Assembly (NCBI GenBank): GCA_947172415.1
Contig: OX359200.1
Coordinates: 7,200,001 to 7,264,000, forward strand
Direction: 5' to 3'
DNA length: 64,000 bases
Source of the DNA: Chondrosia reniformis
Lineage: Eukaryota > Porifera > Demospongiae > Chondrillida > Chondrillidae
Shown here: positions 12,145-25,407 of the stretch, piece by piece
Position numbering within the stretch: the first letter of the stretch is position 1
Layout of the letters: every line of letters begins with the position of its first letter
Made by a program: the position numbers and the translations under genes
Notes under the pieces: generated by a model
The model's input: the letters and a program-made list of their open reading frames with translations, nothing else
Database searches by the model: none
Told to the model about the DNA's origin: nothing

Positions 12145-13750
12145 TTCCTGTAACGACATAGCCCCAAAATTATGTCACAATAAATATAGGCTATGATTAT
12201 TAAATTAATTGGTTAATAAGAATTCCCTCTATCTATTATAGTAATTATAATATATATGGTCATGAGTGGCGACGTCGTGAAGTTAAATTATCACCTTCAC
12301 GGTGCAACTCTGACCTTTCATTATCTCTAATGATCTTAACAGATTCTCATACATTACTTTACATTTCCTTATAAGCCATGCACAAATTTATACTTATTTA
12401 CAGTAGGTACATAGCTGGTCTATGAAATTTTGAAATATGTATAATAAGCTGATGAAACTTAATTACATATACAGTATTTACGTAAATGTCCTCATCCAAA
12501 GATAGATAGGTTTTCCCCATAAGTAATAGTCTATTCTAAATATGTTTCCTTTTCTGCATAAATAGATGTCCAATATGTCTTGAGGAAATGGTTTGGTATA
12601 TAGATTATTCTTAAAGTCTTATAATATGTATTTTGTGGGTATTGAATAGATATATAGTGTGATAAGTATTTGATAATTGAATCTATAGTTCACAATGTTA
12701 TGCGTCACAGGTGACAGTTTTAATTTCAACTGGAATGTCAAGCTTAATTGTACGTATCATGCACATCAGATGGTATATATATAAGAACACTGTATATACG
12801 AATAATTTTATATTTATATATTAATACATATACCATAGGTGCCTATGTATCCATATGTACATATCTACTGCAATCTTGTTACTTGTTCTGTTTTGGAATG
12901 GAACTTACGTACATCCTATTTTCTACATGCATCTACAGTAATTTAGCGATTGCAGTGAGACAGTCTAAGCACTAGATAACTGCAGTTTGCCATTATGTCC
13001 ATTATTCTTCTATATATAATGGATTCATTTTAAGTTTATATATATATATATATATGTATGTATATTTGTAGCATACTATGTATAAGCAGGTAATTTTGAA
13101 CAAAATCACCTTACAATGTTTTATAACGATTTAACTCTAATAGAAAACTAATGGATTAATTTAGGAAAATTATTTAATCACATTGTCTCCATTACTCCAC
13201 TCCATTTTACTAAGTTTCAAAGGAGGGTCTTCCCCGGATTATGTATAGAATACATATTGGTTTCAGAATGTTAATTATTTCTGCGTATTATTATATGACA
13301 TCATGTGAGATCACTGGACTTGCATTGACCCTGATTGCACTCAATTTATATAAACATTCTTCACTTTTTGGAATCTTAGTATATATGTATATATTTGCTT
13401 ACAATATGAAACAGCTGCGTATTTCAGGGGAAAGAGTTAGGGAAAATTGAGATGTACCAACCTGATCGAATGAGGTACAGAAAATAATTACAAAAGTCTT
13501 AAAATAGATATCTACAGATGTACAAGTTTAGAATGTAATCATTATTACCTCAATTTGTAGGACAAGTTCGTTATACTCAACCATGCTCGTGTCTTCAAGA
13601 AATTTCTCCCTTTCCTTAATTCCCCACTGGTGAGACTCGGACGCAATGAAGGTCTACACTAAATATATTAGAAATTTAAATAATTTAGAAGATTGTATTC
13701 ATAACACTGTAATGACATTGGAAAAGTGGGCATGTGAAGTGGCCAGAGAG
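12145..13750. other. AT-rich intergenic sequence between divergent paralogs 2 and 3
   Basis: No coding segment can be supported. This is the upstream region shared by paralog 2 (minus) and paralog 3 (plus). It includes TA-rich microsatellite runs near 13038-13060. Confidence 0.55.
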
Positions 13751-13760
13751 TATATAAAAA
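13751..13760 (+). promoter_or_regulatory. TATA box of paralog 3
   Basis: TATATAAAAA lies 73-82 bp before the ATG at 13833, the same placement as in paralog 2. Confidence 0.6.
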
Positions 13761-13832
13761 GGTCTTGCTGGCTGAATACGTTAAAAGTAACGCATTTCAA
13801 ACAGAAGTATTTACCTCAAAGTCTTTCCAAGA

Positions 13833-15231
13833 ATGCAGCTATCACTAATTTTAACTATCTTCCTCACAGTAGTGACGACCTGTTCATCATCTTCAGACTG
13901 CAACAGATGCCTAAGAATCACTCCAAAACTGGTACCAACCATCGAAGATTTGTATTGTACCAGTATCAGTTTGGTTGACATTGGAGTGCACTTCTATCGA
14001 CTAATACAGGTATGCATGGAGACATGCATAATTCACAAGTTATATGACATCAGTGACATGTAACGCTATATGACACACAATGTCATATTACATACACATA
14101 TACGTAATACTGACATACGTATGTGTAAATGTGTGTATGTAAGGTTTCCAATTGGATATAGATAACATCAGTCTCCAAGAGCATAGCATGCATATGATAT
14201 GTGTCACATGACTGACATGCTTAAGTTAATTTCTTGTTTACTATATATTAGTATATATGTCTTGTAATTAAAAATATTATTTATTCCTTGAATATTATTA
14301 TTTTATTTCTTGTATACTATATATAGTGCGGCTTTCCTCTCACTATATCAGACTTGAGTTCACCACATGTACAGTTAAATGAAAGTGGTGTAATAGCTAC
14401 TATTGCGGTTAACTTTGCTCCAAAGTTCAAAGGACTTGTACAGTTTGGTCAAAAAATCTGTGAAAACGAACAAGTGGGAACGACCAACTACACCATTTGC
14501 ACAAGCCTCCTGTTGAAGACAACCACCATGTTGGATTACATTGATAGCATAGTAAGAAAGGCTTTAAACAAAATTCTTGTATAATTTTACTTACCAGAAT
14601 AACAAGTATGTATTCAATGAAATATATATATACACATGATAAGATACAGATTTCTTCTAATAAATCTCAGTTATATTTTTTCGAGTTCATCTTCTGATTT
14701 TCTTAAATAAAGGATTTGGGTGAATGCGCATGTGTCACTGGCAGTGACTGGCATTCCAAAGAGTCTAATAAATATCTAACAAAAAGATAGTAAATAGTCA
14801 CATTAAGCTAGCGGACAATTTAAACTAGCACTTCTTTTTAAATAGTACATGTACATTCACTTGTCGTTCTACAGTAGCTGTCCTCAATGCATGAGTATAT
14901 AATACATTGAATAGGGTAGCCATGTTTTTTCGACCATCCTGATGCTACAGCCATGTTATCTTTTTTCCTTTTTTGCTTATTTTTCTTCTGCATGTAGCTT
15001 TTGAGTTACAGGTGTGGATGTGGAGGTGTGCTGCCAAATGGTGTGATGTGCCCATACAACTCTACAACTGAGAATTACTATTTGAATAAAGATGTTGCAG
15101 TGCTTGCAAAACAGATTACACAGTTGAATTTTCAATTCAGTAGCATACTCAAGTACAATGTGATTAAAAGTCATGATCAGATGAGAAGGAGTGGACAATA
15201 TTGCAGTGTTAATAGTACTTATTGTATATAA
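13833..15231 (+). CDS. Small secreted Cys-rich protein, paralog 3
   Basis: Three exons in phase 0: 13833-14009, 14327-14551 and 14998-15231, giving 211 aa. The signal peptide is MQLSLILTIFLTVVTTCSS. Conserved positions are SDC and IEDLYC in exon 1, FAPKFKGLVQFG with KIC and ICTSLLLK with LDYIDSI in exon 2, and YRCGCGG, MC and PYNST in exon 3. It is the most divergent member and lies on the opposite strand, so the cluster is two minus plus one plus. It ends with an extra Cys pair (QYCSVNSTYC). A longer overlapping ORF from 13646 reads the same exon in another frame and lacks a signal peptide, so I rejected it. Confidence 0.72.
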
Positions 15232-16527
15232 ATTTTTAACTACACAATATCAATTCTTTTAGGATATATGACTATATATTTATATCATTGCTGAATTTAT
15301 TAACTTTAAACTTTATTTTTAATTACTATAAAGGTTATATATAGATATTTAAGGATTTGCAATTGAACTCATAGGGGTTTCATCATTCATGACTCTTTGC
15401 TAATATACATAATAACTCGTTTAATATATAAAATTAAAATTAATGATGTATTAGTATCTATGCATTACTACATTGGTTATACAACAATTTACAAGAGTTT
15501 ACTGAGTGCTAATATTGTACTTGCTACCATTGTACCAAAATCATCTGTGTAACAAATTTTAAATATATATAGACATATATATCTTCAAATATAAATTTAA
15601 GGAAAAAATGTTCAAACAATGTAATGTATAGTTCTTAGTTCTTCATGGTTGTGAAGAGATCAGTTCAACTTTGTTTCTTCTCTTTTTGAGTTGTTACTGG
15701 ATTGTTATTGCAGTACTTCGCTTTGCATCAACTTTACTGAGTGTAGTAGAGTTGATCCCAGGGCACACCACGAGGAGGTGGAAGTACTTCGTGCCCCAAA
15801 AAATGTTTTCAACTCTGTTTGACACTTCCACTACTGGCGTCGTAAGAGAAGTTGCACGGGAACGATCCGGCGTACCTGACCGCCCTATGACCAGTTACTA
15901 GACTTGCCCTGCACGCTACGAGCAGAAACAAGCCCGACCCTGGCGGACCACAAACTCCCACCAATGAGAATCATCATGTGCACACAACGTAGCTTGGGAA
16001 CACTGCACACAGACTTTAGCTCATTGGGATCGGCCAGGCGCTTTAGAGTAGGGACCCATCAGTTCAATGAACTACAGGAAAGAATTGAAAATACAGGATA
16101 AACAACAAGAAATGCAAAAACTGAATACAAATTCAAATGACTTCCAAACCAACCTGAAGCTGCAGCCTACAACAGGGGTTCCTGACCGACTACGTAGTGG
16201 CACTGGACCCACGCTCCTCCAGGTACGGGTCGTATAGCAAGAATCCGCAAGTGCCAATTTAACACACAAGCAGGATTAATAGTGAGATACATCTCCAGGC
16301 ACTAACCCATGATAGAGAGACCACCCCACTATACGAACACCGATGACCCTTTGTCGCATGGTACCATGGTCGTGCTCCTACCACGGTTTTCGCATCGATC
16401 TACGCAAGCATAGACCTCCAGAGTTGATGGCCCGTGGGCCGACGAGCAAATTTTTTTCCTTGGTCTTTATAGGAAATTTGGCGGGCAGACGGACAATCGC
16501 GGACCCTGATGTAGTATTGCCCTGATG
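15232..16527. other. Intergenic sequence with a GC-richer insert (about 15760-16520)
   Basis: From about 15760 the base composition rises well above its flanks. The insert holds short inverted repeats, for example GGGCAC near 15758 facing GTGCCC near 15791, and near 16370 a CATGGTCGTGCTCC block. Open frames are short and resemble nothing I know. It may be a decayed transposon or a GC-rich promoter region. I cannot identify it. Confidence 0.35.
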
Positions 16528-16535
16528 TGACGTCA
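16528..16535. promoter_or_regulatory. CRE/ATF palindrome TGACGTCA
   Basis: A perfect 8-bp CRE palindrome lies 286 bp upstream of an ATGGCAGAC start-like site at 16821. An inverted repeat (CTCTCAAGCTCGAGAG) follows at about 16558. Whether it drives a gene is unknown. Confidence 0.35.
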
Positions 16536-16835
16536 TTTTCGACTTAGCCTACTGAGCTCTCAAGCTCGAGAGATCTAGTGTAGTTGTGCATGGCTTTGCA
16601 CCTTTTAAACATTCTAAGCATGGCCAAACTAGAGTTTACTGATTGAAAATTTGCTTTATAGCATTGTCTATTATCTATTAACATTGAATTAGTTAAATAC
16701 ACATTCAATTTAATCATTCATTGCAAACTTGAATACGCAAGATAACACCTACTTGACACAACATCCAAGAAAAATGTGCAATAGCTTAATATTTTGAGAT
16801 ATAGCAATTTCACGAATAAAATGGCAGACATCCAG

Positions 16836-18749
16836 TAAGTTGTTAGCTACTAATGAATGCGAAACTTTATTATAAGATTAAAGTTCTTTACTTTCCTTCT
16901 TGTGCACTTTAAGGTTCATTCCCAGCTCTGCAGCTTTGTGTACATAAAGTTTGCTACGACATTGTACTAAAATTGACTTAGGTACATACTCAGTGTAAAT
17001 ATAAAATAGTTTTTGAGGGCCTGTGTTATATTATATGTAAATGTGTATATGACAAGTTCATGCCAACTAGTGGAATGAATTGTGAAGTGATAGGGCCTTT
17101 TTGTTGCGATCATGATGAGATATGATGTTTATTGAGCAACAGCAACATTAAATATTTGGAATAGAACGTTTCAACCTGTAGGTCTTCATTAGCAATATAA
17201 AAACGTTCTATTCCAAAGATTATTGTTTCTGTTGTTCAATAAACTTCATATCCCATCATGATGACTTGTGTATACTCTTAGGGTTATGTGGCAGCTTAGT
17301 TACTGTTGTAATGGTTCAGTTGTGGCCTTGTATGAATAGATTACAGCTGTTGCTATGGCAATGTTACTGTTTAGGTGTTACCATGGTGATATATGCTTGT
17401 TAAACTTCATGGTCAAGTACAAAACTAGCTATAGATAATATAGCTTAAGATTTCGATGTCTGATTAAGGAAGGGAACTAATATACTTGATTTCTTGCAAC
17501 TTTGCTATTTGAATTGGTTGAAATACATCACATCCGGTTTAAGAGTTTAAGTTTAGTTTACAATGCTTGAATGCAATAGATATTTTGATATCACAGCCCA
17601 AAATAGATAGATATACTAAGTCAATCAGGTACACATTCTTATTGTACTTTTATATGATGCCTAGTACTCATTTCTGCTAAGTAAGTCATAAGCTACTCCA
17701 GAATGAAATAAAAAGATGTTGTTTGTTAGAATTATGTTCTAGATAAAATTGTTATGAACTGGGAATGGGGACAATAACAAAGAACAATAGTGGGGTCAAA
17801 TTAAACAACTGAATATCAATCCTATGACAGGGAATGATGAATAGCAGACAAAGGATCACTATTATTTAATTTAGTAACACTTTTTTAATAACAAGTTTTC
17901 AGAAAAAAAACAAGCAATTGCCATGGAAACAATATTCAATTATTAGCCAATTGGCATCTTAGTAGTGAGTTTTGATAACATATCTAAAAGTTCCAACTAT
18001 ACTTAGTAGCTATATTTACCAGTTGTATGTTGGATTTAACAAAACACTACTTTTTACCTGTATACTATGTATACATTTATGCCATGACAATAGTTGCTAA
18101 GCAACAGAACTTTGGAAAGATGCATATGGTTTGATCCAGCTGAATACAAGTTGTGATTTGTATGCAATCCTTTTAAATCTGTTTTCATTCACTGATGAAT
18201 TATAATACTATATTTTGTCCAGTAAACACAGGAGTATATTACAACTACCTTTGGCTTCTGCATAAAGATAACTAAAGTGTTTTCCTATTCACATTTCTCC
18301 TCCTCAGGTACATCAAATGGAGGGAGAGGTAAAATTAATGTGCTTTTGAAAAGAGGACTCTAATGCTTTGTCTCTGGTTTTCAATAGCTAGATTCTCACA
18401 CTACAAGTTGACTGTTTATGATACTAAAGCTATTTTGATGTCTGCTTGAAACTTTACTAATTTTAGAGGTTACTGACGACTTTATCCTCAATCATAGTTA
18501 CAACTCAAGCTTGAGGTAGCCTTTGATCCATTCAATACACTACTATATACAATACCTCAATGGCATGTAATTAGCTACAGTGATGCTATTTACTCGTGTA
18601 CTCTCCATTTGACATTTGAAGGGGATAAGGGCTCGCAAGTGGTTTTCAACAACCTCTAGAATGGTTACAGTTTAGCCATATCCGATTTCACTATAGAGAG
18701 GGTTGGTGACCAATTAATAATTATTGCATCATACACACGTTATTGAAAG
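16836..18749. other. Non-coding stretch upstream of TCF25
   Basis: No coding gene can be supported. It contains the foldback element at 17111-17260 and one possible micro-exon at about 18309-18329 (AG-flanked, followed by GTAAAA), discussed as a finding. The last 200 bp should contain the TCF25 promoter; no TATA box is evident there. Confidence 0.5.
17111..17260. mobile_element. Foldback (MITE-like) element with ~60-bp inverted arms
   Basis: The left arm begins CATGATGAGATATGATGTTT. The reverse complement of the right arm begins CATGATGGGATATGAAGTTT, and the arms pair on to the AACGTTCTATTCC block. The loop, read on the minus strand, holds CTAATGA, AGACCTACAGGTT and GAAACG. It resembles the loops of the elements near 49300 and 50038. 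Confidence 0.75.
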
Positions 18750-21700
18750 ATGGCGACCAGGACTGTCGCGAGGTTGGTAAACCACAGAGATGGAGATGTT
18801 ATACGACTCCCGTCAAAGAATAAGTCAAAAAAGAATTTCAAGGTTTTAGCGAGTGATACCACCTTCTCAATAGAAGAAAATGGTCGTCAAGAAAGCTTTC
18901 AAGAGAGAAAAATGAATTCGAAGACTTTAAATCCTTTCATGGTGAGTTTATTAATAATGGAGTTAATGATAGGGTGAATTTTAATGTTAAAAAGATGTTT
19001 CATATCCTTAATATTCAAGATTAAATGTATTGGAGTCATTTGAACGTTAAGCATTTGATAGTGGGCAGCGCGCTCTCTGACGCCCTTTACTTGGAAAGTA
19101 TTAGAATATTCATACCGTAGTTTAGATAAATCTTGAATTTAAGAAGAGAAATTTTAGCTGCCGTAACAACGTCTACCCAATGATAAGAACCAGCCGTACG
19201 TTATACCTACGTATTAGTCTATACGTGGCGTCACACATCCTAATGTACGTAAGTGACAGGTACGAACCTTGTAATACTGTGTGCCTCTCATTTCTACTAG
19301 AGTGCGCTCTTAGCTGAGATAGATACTGTGGATCAACTCATGGGAGGATCTGGCTCAGATACAGAAGAACCTGCTATTGTTTCACAAGTTAGTGACACTC
19401 AGCGACAGCTAATGACACTACGAATGTCCCTTTTTGACTGAAATGTTATGCTTGTGTTTCACTCAGAATCTTTCTAAAGCAAATAAATCTAAAAAGAAGA
19501 AGAAAAAGAAAAAACAAAATTTACCAAAAGAGAAACCAGCTAAAGATGTAAGTTCTTCTAGAGCTTGGTCTACTGTATTATAGCCTTTTTATTGTTCTTT
19601 TCTTGAGTGTTACTTTACTTGTATTTAGGAAGAAGATATTGATGCCATATTAGATGAATTAAAGATAGAACCTGACAACACTCATAATGGTAAGCCATAA
19701 TATGTGTACATAATGGTAGGGTCTTACCCTTCATATTACTAGGTGTATATGATGGTTAAGGTAAAGGTCAGAAATATTGTTTCCTCTGTTACTGCAGCCA
19801 GTCAAACAGTAACAAGCAGAAGTTCACTTTCTGTTGATAAAAGGTAGGTGTGTCTATAAAAGTGGGTGTGTCTATAAAAGTGGGTGTGTCGAATAAAGGT
19901 GTGTCTCCAGCCATTGAGATACCTGGAGATTGTGACATGTCAAGTTGGCTGTGTATAAGTTTATAATATTCTGTTTGTAGATTTTTAAATGCAGATAATG
20001 AATTAAGAAAGATATTTGGTTCTAAAATAGTCAATTCAGGGTAAGTCCCAGAATATCCACCTCACAGCCAAGAAACCTTAGAGGTCACATGTACATGTGC
20101 ATATTACACTTGTATTATATGTGTATCTACATATATAGTGACTTATAAATGTACACATTCAAAGCAATACAAATGTATATACATAAATTCATTTACTTCT
20201 AATGTTGTTATTCCATTTTACAATTTTTGTTTATGTTTAGAAGACAAAAGAGAAACCATAAAATGCATTACAAGACTACTCTGTAAGCTCCACTAATTCC
20301 TTCTACTAATGTTCTCCAAATGTGTCCAGTGACAGCCAATTTAATCACCTACCTACTTCACATTGATATACTGCTACGTATATACTATATTTCCTGAAGT
20401 AACTTTAGTTGCGTTTATTATGAGAGATAAGTTTATTGGAGCTATCTGTAACGAAATTATCACCCTCATTCCTAACCCTAATTTCATTGCAGATAGCTCC
20501 AATGAACCTATCTATCACTATATTTCCTGTACTGATTTACGTACACTGACATATGTAGATGGAGTTTTATAGCTTGTGTACATATATGTGTGTTTCACAG
20601 GTTGGTTCAAGCTAAGGACACCTGGCCTCGTATGGATAAGGCAGGTACGGGTTGGTATATGTGAACATAATGTGGAAATTCCTTTCTGCAGCAATTGTTA
20701 ATTTATTCTCTCTTGTCATTCATATACCATTGTGTCCATCCTATTGCTCTCCATTGTAATCTCTATAGGTCTAACAATGGAGCTGATAGAATCAAAGGAA
20801 GGGTAAACACTTATTGTAGATATGTTTGAATGGAATAGTACAGATTTTGTCTGTGTCCACTTTCAGGCGGATCTACTTCTTATTTAAGCATTCACTGTTC
20901 TACCAGCAAGCACAGTTCTCATTCTGGCAAGCTGTAGCAAGTTTGGATCACAACAATATAGCAGTGAGTATTTGCATCACAAACTGCCTCCCTCCCTCCC
21001 TGCCTGTTTGTCTGTGTTACAAGACCAGTTATAAGCCAATTCCTTACAATGTCTCCACTAACAGGGTGTCCTGAACTTGTATCCATATCACATTGATTCT
21101 CTGTTACAATTGAGTGATGTCTGCCGGATGCAGGAAGACTATCAAATGGCAGCTGATCTAATTGGTAGGTGTTGCAATAATTATGGTATATGTGTTATGT
21201 TACAGTATATCTCTGGTGTTTGTAGAACGTGCCATTTATTGCTTGGAATCTAGCTTTCACCCCCTCTTTAACTTGGCACAAACCAACTGTAGACTGGATT
21301 ACAAGTATCAAGAAAACAGGTAGCCATTTTATATCCCTTCTTATCATTCAGTATATATATGCATGTACATACGTATGTTTTGTTTTTGTACCTACTTTAG
21401 ATCAATATTCATAGCTTTATTCAGACACCTTGCTACCGTCAGTAACAAAGGTAACTATATAATCTCCCTATGTGTAATCCCTGTATATTATATGTACATA
21501 TGTAATCCCTATATAATCCCTGTATATAATCTGTATATAATCCCTATATATAATCCCTGTATATAATCCCTGTATATAATCTGTATATAATCCCTGTATA
21601 AAATCCCTGTATATAATCCCTATATATAATCCCTGTATATAATCCCTATATATAATCCCTGTATATAATCCCTATATATAATCCCTGTATATAATCCCTG

Positions 21701-24700
21701 TATATAATCCCTGTATATAATCCCTATATATAATCCCTGTATATAATCCCTATATATAATCCCTGTATATAATCCCTGTATATAATCCCTGTATATAATC
21801 CCTATATATAATCCCTGTATATAATCCCTATATATAATCCCTGTATATAATCCCTGTATATAATCCCTGTATATAATCCTGTATATTATCCCTGTATATA
21901 ATCCCTATATATAATCCCTGTATATAAGCTGTTCTTTTCATCTCATATAGGCTGTCATCGCACGGCATTGGAATTTTGTAAATTATTGCTAGGGTTAGTG
22001 TAATATTAATTAATTTATCATACACAATTATACACACATCCTTTCATAAAGGTATGTATATAAATGTATTGAATGACTGCTTTATATGTAAATTAGTATA
22101 TATTACCCTTTGTATGAATGTATACTAAAGATTGAATCCTGAAGATGATCCACTGGGAACATTATTAATGATTGACTTTTATGCACTCAAAGCAGAAGAA
22201 TATAATTTTCTATTGCAACTTGCAGAAGAATATGAAGTAAGTATATTTAAGTGAGATTCTGAGCTATCCAATGTTAAGTATGATTTAGCTGTAATCATGC
22301 TACGTATATACAAGCCTCGCAACAACAATATATTTCCTATCTTTTGGTTCTTAATCCTGTACTTCTTGTTCTGTAGGCAACAAAGAGGTTGTCTCAGCTC
22401 CCGAACTTTGCCTTTTCCCTTCCCCTCACTCTCCATTGCCTTGGTAAGCAACAGAATGACAAGAAGATGTTGGAAGAAGCAGACGAAAAGGTCAGAATTA
22501 GTCAACCTACATATATTTCATTTCCTCTCCAATTGATTGTTTACTTATGTACAATTAATTGTACGTATCTCATGGGGATTGTGTATGTCTGGCAGTGCCG
22601 GGGAGAATGTTGCCATAGTAACTAGACTGTCCCAGGTCCTTTAGATTTATCAGATCGGGAGTTAACATTTACATTTTCATTGTTTAACTGTAGCTTCAAA
22701 ATGCCTTGACAAGATTTCCAACCGTAAGTTGAGCACTGATATTATTATTATTATTAATATTCTGTATCCAATTAACTTTTCTTCCTTTGACTGTTTGCAG
22801 GTGTTGCTAGCTCTTCTTGACAAATGTGGCGTTGTAGTGGAGAGCAGTGTCTCTGCTTCTCCTCACTTCAAAATGTCTCCTGCAAAGTCAGTGGAAGGCC
22901 TGTTGTGGCCAATGGCTTATATATATGTGTATTCATGCATGTATACCATAATTATTATATGTGTCTTAACATATGCATAATGAGTGTTTATGTACATATA
23001 TTTAAGATGATACTTAAATTCTCATATATCAATGTTCCTAAACAGTTGCCTAACACCTCTTACAATGTGTTTCTTACGTGATCAGATACCTACAGATATC
23101 TGGAGCTTATGATGAGGTACTGTTGTCACGTGTTTGCTTGTACTGTAATGTAGGGATCCAATTGGCCTTCAAATCTTAAATCAACTGTTTATTGAAAGGA
23201 ATCATCACTTATGGAAGATACCAGATGTGAGTTAATTTCTGCCTGTACTCTCAGTCACCATCCACACCTTGCCAGCCACACCTCCTACATGGACTAGTAT
23301 ACCCTTGACCACACCCCCTACATGGACTAGTATACCCTTGACCACACCCCCTACATGGACTAGTATACCCTTGACCACACCCCCTACATGGACTAGTATA
23401 CCCTTGACCACACCCCCTACATGGACTATAGGTCCTGACTTGGTTGGTTGAATGTGCCAAAGAAGTTGTGAAACTGTCCCAAAGCAGTGAACCGATATTC
23501 AAGGAATATTCTAAAAGGTGAGAGTTGAGATTGAAGGGTTCATTGTACCAATTTGTGACAATTATGTTTTCCATCTAACTCATGTGACTATTACGATACA
23601 TTGTCTAGGAACAAGATGCTTTACGAAGGAACTCCACGAACCATCTGCAGACACGTGGTGGTATCCGGTATGTTATCCTACCTGTAGTACATACATATAG
23701 CCTGTTAGTATGTACTGGCACAGGTCACTACAATACAGTGCCACAGTTGGGTTTTGATTGCTATTAACTTTTGTTCAGTGCACCCTACTAACCCAACTTA
23801 TACCTACCTACCTACCTACCTACTTACCTACCTACCTACCTACCTACCTACCTACCTACCTACCTACCTACCTACCTACCTACCTACCTACCTACCTACC
23901 TACCTACCTACCTACCTACCTACCTACCTACCTACCTACCTACCTACCTACCTACCTACCTACCTACCTACCTACCTACCTACCTACCTACCTACCTACC
24001 TACCTACCTACCTACCTACCTACCTACCTACCTACCTACCTACCTACCTACCTACCTACCTACCTACCTACCTACCTACCTACCTACCTACCTACCTACC
24101 TACCTACCTACCTACCTACTTACCTACCTACCTACTTACCTACCTACCTACCTACCTATCTACCTACTTACCTACCTACCTACCTACCTACCTACCTACC
24201 TACCTACCTACCTACCTACCTACCTACGTACCTACCTCCTACCTACCTACCTACCTACCTACCTACCTACCTACCTACCTACCTACCTACCTACCTACAT
24301 GCAATATTGTGTATAGAGTGTTGTGGTTCATAGCAGATGTGTATATTATTTTCTGTGTCTGTAGAGTTCCAGAGTGTCAATGCGTTGCTTCCGAGGGTTG
24401 GTACTCTATTTTATTAGTATTGTTTAATGGTTATAATACAGTATAGTCCGCTTAATTCAAATCCCTATGGAACCAACGTAAAATTTCCAGAATTTTAATA
24501 CATTAGAATATACAAAAGAGGAAACATTTAATGTAGTTCTAGTACTTTTCATTGTCTCCAAAGAGGCATACATATACATTACAGGTAGTGCAAAGTGTGA
24601 TTGAACCAAGCTTTGGAATACCAGTAATTTTAATAAACAATCAATGAGAACTCCCAAGTGAACTCTTAATCATATTAAAGTGCGCTCATTGCTTTCACCT

Positions 24701-25407
24701 GCAATTCGGAATAAATGAGAATTTATCAAAAGTGGATTTGAATGAATTGGACTACACTGTATATATACTATTGTACTACTACTATAGCATATCACCAGTA
24801 ACCCCATACTTGCATATGACCCTTTGCCTCCAAGTGATTCAGTGGCAGGATACAGCATGCCCCAGTGAGTAATTCCAGCAAACAGACCCTTTGCTGTCGC
24901 CATTTTACTTATTGCGCAATATTTTTGCTATTGTATTAGTACTCAGGTAGAGGTAGTAGAAGAAGGATTAATCAGTCTCTTTTGGAGGTCCCTGCTTCCG
25001 TCCTATAACCCGCAGGTATTTACATACTTTAACAATTGGTATGTAGGAATAGGTATATGTAATTAGTATGTAGGATGTATATGTAATTAGTATGTAGAAA
25101 TACGTAGGTATATGTAATTAGTATGTAGGAATAGGTATATGTAGGATTGTATAATTTGAAGTCGTTTGCATCATCAATTATCAATCATGCATTAAAGTGA
25201 CTTGTTCCCACTAGTGCATTATCCTGGTTATCTTTCTATCCTTTACAGACTGACCATGGACCTACCTCTGACCAGCCTGGTCCTCTTGGTGCTGCTGGAA
25301 ATCTAATGGACACCCTGCGAGACCTTCTGGTACACCTGCAGCCTCCCCAGGGCCAGGGGGAGGGGGAGGGGGATGATAATGGTTTGTCTGATGAATCATT
25401 GGACTGA
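18750..25407 (+). CDS. TCF25: Transcription factor 25 / Rqc1-like protein
   Basis: TCF25 (NULP1; yeast Rqc1) is a factor of the ribosome-associated quality-control pathway. Twenty-six exons join in phase to 654 aa: 18750-18941, 19301-19387, 19467-19547, 19629-19689, 19798-19843, 19981-20040, 20241-20282, 20601-20644, 20769-20802, 20867-20963, 21065-21164, 21226-21319, 21401-21450, 21951-21993, 22131-22236, 22377-22490, 22694-22723, 22801-22886, 23086-23121, 23154-23226, 23432-23517, 23609-23667, 24365-24396, 24788-24864, 24940-25015 and 25249-25407. The N-terminus is acidic with a Lys-rich run ([10 protein letters not shown]). The core has [52 protein letters not shown] and [11 protein letters not shown]. 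The C-terminus has [13 protein letters not shown] and [12 protein letters not shown]. The start ATGGCGACC sits in a YY1-like motif. Confidence 0.94.
21481..21927 (+). repeat. 13-bp-period minisatellite (TGTATATAATCCC)n
   Basis: About 33 copies alternating TGTATATAATCCC and TATATATAATCCC in the TCF25 intron between the exons at 21401 and 21951. It ends about 25 bp before the acceptor. Confidence 0.93.
23285..23430 (+). repeat. 33-bp minisatellite ending on a splice acceptor
   Basis: Five copies of CTACATGGACTAGTATACCC plus TTGACCACACCCC at 23285, 23318, 23351, 23384 and 23417. The last copy changes ACTAGTATAC to ACTATAG, which is the acceptor of the TCF25 exon at 23432. Confidence 0.92.
23797..24298 (+). 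repeat. (TACC)n tetranucleotide array, ~500 bp
   Basis: About 125 copies of TACC/CCTA with few interruptions, in the TCF25 intron between the exons at 23609 and 24365. It produces spurious Pro-Thr-Tyr-Leu ORFs in several frames. The minus strand is (GGTA)n, with many AGGTA donor-like sites. Confidence 0.97.

Noticed and set aside
13646-13978. 110-codon plus-strand ORF overlapping paralog 3
   Set aside because: It spans the TATA box and lacks a signal peptide; the frame starting at 13833 carries all the family motifs.
15671-16525. Several 60-76 codon ORFs
   Set aside because: No ATG context, splice signals or recognisable motifs; likely chance ORFs in the GC-richer insert.
23754-24446. Long PTYLPTYL-repeat ORFs of 191 and 230 codons
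   Set aside because: They are translations of the (TACC)n array inside a TCF25 intron; several frames are equally open.
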